The translations under genes were made by a program, and so were the position numbers. 8,639 nt of DNA from Deltaproteobacteria bacterium (GTDB lineage: Bacteria; JAEEML01). Of this stretch, positions 6,540-8,639 are shown in pieces. The notes beneath the pieces are model-generated. The model worked only from the letters and a program-made list of their open reading frames with translations. It was not told where the DNA came from and did not search any database. Position 1 is the first letter of the stretch, and each line of letters begins with the position of its first letter. Where the stretch lies: NCBI GenBank assembly GCA_016283195.1, contig JAEEML010000146.1, forward strand, positions 1 to 8,639, in the 5' to 3' direction.

Positions 6540-8208
6540 CGATAAACTCCCTGAGCAGCGATGTCTGCGGTATATCGCCGGGCAAAATAGCCACAAAGAG
6601 GGCCAAAAATTCCCTCAAGCGATATACTTCGGAAAAAGCCGGATTGGAACGCGGCACTTCATGCAAATAGCGCTCGGCAAAAACCTTGAGCACCGGAAAT
6701 TCATATATCAAAGAAGAATCAAAAATCACATCGGCCGTGTGCTCATAGGGGAAAATATGGGCTCTCTCCCCCCGGCGCACCAGCGGCCAGTTTTGAATAG
6801 TGTGGGCCGCCGAATAGCCACGATAATGGCGATCGCGCACAATGCGGCGCAAAAGCCGGGCATCACTTGTTTGAATGCGGTTGTGATTATCAATGGCGAG
6901 CGGCGTAAGAGCATTGATAAAAATATGATATTGCTCATCTTTTGGCAAGCCGGCCGAGATTTTGGGATTAAGGCCGTGGATGCCCTCCATTAAGAGCACC
7001 TGGTCTGGCGCCATCTCAAAGATACGGCAATCTTCAAGTTTGCAGCGCGTCCCGCTCTTAAAATCAAAGGTGGGAACCGGCACTTTTTTGCCCTCCAAAA
7101 GATCGCTCATATTGCTTAGAAGCAGCGGCACATCAAGAGCATCAAGCGCCTCAAAATCAATTTTGCCATCGGGCCCCACCGGCATGTCACAGCGATTTCT
7201 ATAATAATCGTCCATAGATATAAGCACCGGCCGCCGCCCCACCACCTGCAACTGAATAGCCAGCCGCTTGGTAAAGGTGGTTTTTCCGGCCGAAGAGGGG
7301 CCGGCAATAAAAACCATGTGGCAATTTTTGGTGGCAATGTCATCGGCAATGTCGGCAATGAGCTTTTCGTGAAGTGCCTCATTTATCTTAATAACATCAC
7401 ATATTTGCCCGCTGATACAAGCGGCATTGAGGTCGCCGACATGGGAGACTCCCACCAAGCGGCTCCAACTGCGCGAGCGCTTTAAAGTGGCATAAAGAGC
7501 CGGCTGCGGCTTTTCCAGGCGCGGAATATTCGGGTCCTTTTGGTCGGGGAATTGTAAAATAAAATCTTCGCCCTGCAAAAGTAATTTATATTCGCCAAAA
7601 AAGCTGGTATCCGGAGCAACAGGGCCATAACAAATATCAATAAAATCCTCTAGTTCTATCAAATTAACATGAGTAGGCGCCCAGGTATCCAAAAGTTGGC
7701 GTTTGCTCTGTTCTCCCCGTTTTAAAAAGATGCGCTGGGCCTCTTCCACCGCCACCCGCATAAGTTTAAAGGGCTTTTTGGCGGCCACCAGCGCCTTGAG
7801 GCCGGCATCAATCTTTTGCAAAAAAGCTTCATCTACTTTGGGGCCTTTAACCTCAAAATAGTAGCCTTCAGAAATCGACTGCCCTACCCTAATTTGCCCT
7901 TCGGGATAGAGTTTATAAAAAACCGCATAGAGCATCATGCAAATATGGCGGCGATAAATACGCGCTCCCTCATGGGAATGGGCGGTTAGCACTTCAATAG
8001 TGCCGCCGCTACAGATGGGGGCATCAAGAGAAACAACACGGTTATTAAGATTGGCCGCCAGGGCCACCGGACCATCATCAGCAGCGTATTTTTGCAAAAA
8101 TTCGCGCACAGTTATGCCGTGCGGCACCGAGAGGCAGCTATCGTGAAAATAAATATTTACAAAGTTTTCATCGTTTTTTAAGGCACCGACATTCATCTTC
8201 TCAACCAT
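6517..8208 (-). CDS. Nucleoside (uridine-type) kinase with N-terminal TGS and tRNA-SAD domains
   Basis: The 563-residue protein has the known three-part layout of bacterial nucleoside kinases fused to threonyl-tRNA-synthetase-like domains. Residues about 17-75 are a TGS domain. Residues about 80-220 resemble the ThrRS/AlaRS second additional domain. The zinc-binding motifs used by the synthetases are degraded: HxxxH is H88...M92 and CxxxH is C193...V197, so tRNA editing is unlikely. Residues about 295-510 are a phosphoribulokinase/uridine kinase domain, with P-loop GPSSAGKT (303-310), SMDDYY (331-336), LLMEGIHGLNP (405-414) and DNHNRIQTSDARLLRRIVRD (440-459). The expected reaction is ATP-dependent phosphorylation of a nucleoside such as uridine, in the cytoplasm; the exact substrate cannot be read. 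ATG 8208 is chosen over the ATG at 8328, since GGGAG lies 7 bases before it and the overlap with the cupin gene is only 8 bases. The protein is complete and its length normal for the family. Confidence 0.93.
   Translation of the reverse strand: MVEKMNVGALKNDENFVNIYFHDSCLSVPHGITVREFLQKYAADDGPVALAANLNNRVVSLDAPICSGGTIEVLTAHSHEGARIYRRHICMMLYAVFYKLYPEGQIRVGQSISEGYYFEVKGPKVDEAFLQKIDAGLKALVAAKKPFKLMRVAVEEAQRIFLKRGEQSKRQLLDTWAPTHVNLIELEDFIDICYGPVAPDTSFFGEYKLLLQGEDFILQFPDQKDPNIPRLEKPQPALYATLKRSRSWSRLVGVSHVGDLNAACISGQICDVIKINEALHEKLIADIADDIATKNCHMVFIAGPSSAGKTTFTKRLAIQLQVVGRRPVLISMDDYYRNRCDMPVGPDGKIDFEALDALDVPLLLSNMSDLLEGKKVPVPTFDFKSGTRCKLEDCRIFEMAPDQVLLMEGIHGLNPKISAGLPKDEQYHIFINALTPLAIDNHNRIQTSDARLLRRIVRDRHYRGYSAAHTIQNWPLVRRGERAHIFPYEHTADVIFDSSLIYEFPVLKVFAERYLHEVPRSNPAFSEVYRLREFLALFVAILPGDIPQTSLLREFIGGSSFTY
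6547..6552 (-). promoter_or_regulatory. Shine-Dalgarno AGGGAG selecting GTG 6539
   Basis: AGGGAG on the minus strand lies 7 bases before GTG 6539, inside the last codons of the kinase gene. With the lipoprotein signal it produces, this favours GTG over the ATG at 6596. Confidence 0.65.
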
Positions 8209-8611
8209 TTTCCTGCTCCCATTCATGCACTTTTCTGTACTCGGTAGAAAAAAGGTCACGTTCCACAACCAGTGCTTTACCACTAAACGGGCCGTTTGGG
8301 CAAAAACCATTATGCGGTTTATCCACAAAAATAGCTTCCCCCGCCTTTAATTCTTTGGTTAAAAGGCCGTTTTCCGTATAAAGCACCAATGTTATAGCTC
8401 CGCTTAAAAGGGTAAAAAATTCCGGGCAGGTGTGTTTTTCGAGCTCGGCAATTTCAGCCAAAGAAACAGCTTTAGGGCTATAAACACCAATGCGATAGTG
8501 CTCGGAATCGCCGCATAAAACCTGCCATTCCTTAGCTACTTGCCAGCTAAAGGGTTCATTACGCATAGCCTCCGGAAACGACGGAGCGGTAACAGTCACT
8601 TTGCGGCTCAT
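8201..8611 (-). CDS. Small cupin-fold protein
   Basis: The 136-residue protein has a single cupin-like beta-barrel in its second half. Residues 60-71 (HTCPEFFTLLSG) correspond to cupin motif 1, with H60 and E64 but not the full HxH. Residues 91-102 (GEAIFVDKPHNG) correspond to motif 2, with H100. One glutamate and two histidines remain as possible metal ligands. No signal peptide is seen, so it should be cytoplasmic. The ligand or reaction is not deducible; small cupins include sugar-binding enzymes, isomerases and regulators. It is the first visible gene of the operon, and its TGA overlaps the start of the nucleoside kinase by 8 bases, which hints at a shared nucleotide or sugar pathway. That link is inference. 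A strong GGAGGT stands 6 bases before the ATG. The promoter, or further upstream genes of the operon, lie outside the window. Confidence 0.85.
   Translation of the reverse strand: MSRKVTVTAPSFPEAMRNEPFSWQVAKEWQVLCGDSEHYRIGVYSPKAVSLAEIAELEKHTCPEFFTLLSGAITLVLYTENGLLTKELKAGEAIFVDKPHNGFCPNGPFSGKALVVERDLFSTEYRKVHEWEQENG
8216..8220 (-). promoter_or_regulatory. Shine-Dalgarno GGGAG selecting ATG 8208 of the kinase
   Basis: GGGAG on the minus strand lies 7 bases before ATG 8208, within the end of the cupin gene. A second purine motif, AGGA, lies closer (8214-8211). These sites support a start at 8208 rather than 8328 or 8196. Confidence 0.6.
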
Positions 8612-8617
8612 TGGCCC

Positions 8618-8623
8618 ACCTCC
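8618..8623 (-). promoter_or_regulatory. Shine-Dalgarno GGAGGT of the cupin gene
   Basis: GGAGGT on the minus strand lies 6 bases before ATG 8611, within a longer GAGGAGGTG. Only 28 bases remain upstream in the window, and no promoter can be judged. Confidence 0.85.
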
Positions 8624-8639
8624 TCAAAATTGTTGGCAA

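Noticed and set aside
6540-6596. Start of the RCC1 lipoprotein at ATG 6596
   Set aside because: It would enlarge the overlap with the kinase to 80 bases and put a charged 19-residue extension before a complete lipoprotein signal that begins at GTG 6539.
8209-8328. Start of the nucleoside kinase at ATG 8328
   Set aside because: The extra 40 residues overlap the cupin gene, resemble no TGS-domain sequence, and lack the ribosome-binding site found before ATG 8208.

Overview
All genes in this window lie on the minus strand, so it is read from the right edge to the left. The proteins suggest a Gram-negative bacterium. There is one clear lipoprotein signal with a lipobox and two Sec-type signal peptides. 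There is also a member of the AAA-ATPase-like/PD-(D/E)XK family, which is common in host-associated anaerobes such as Bacteroidetes, spirochaetes and fusobacteria. I cannot name the lineage from this sequence. No tRNA, rRNA, CRISPR array, integrase or transposase was seen.

Region A (8611-4284) is a tightly packed three-gene operon. A small cupin protein (8611-8201) overlaps by 8 bases a TGS/tRNA-SAD/uridine-kinase-type nucleoside kinase (8208-6517). The kinase overlaps by 23 bases an RCC1-repeat lipoprotein (6539-4284). Each start has its own Shine-Dalgarno sequence, and the overlaps point to translational coupling. The lipoprotein carries 14 RCC1-type repeats, enough for two seven-bladed propellers, and 13 of them hold a regularly spaced cysteine pair.

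Region B (4174-2594) is a single AAA-ATPase-like gene with a C-terminal PD-(D/E)XK nuclease-like domain. It has its own extended -10 promoter and is visibly more AT-rich than the ankyrin gene downstream.

Region C (2593-2254) has no convincing gene. It holds a 33-bp tandem repeat, an inverted copy of the repeat core and a good sigma70-type promoter reading into Region D.

Region D (2253-1) is a two-gene unit for exported proteins. First comes a 94-residue precursor with a signal peptide, an acidic middle and a very lysine-rich helical tail. A large exported ankyrin-repeat protein follows, overlapping it by 17 bases and running off the left edge. Overlapping genes for a cationic exported peptide and an exported ankyrin scaffold, preceded by a repeat-rich promoter region, are the best candidate here for an undescribed system. 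Any functional link between the two is inference.
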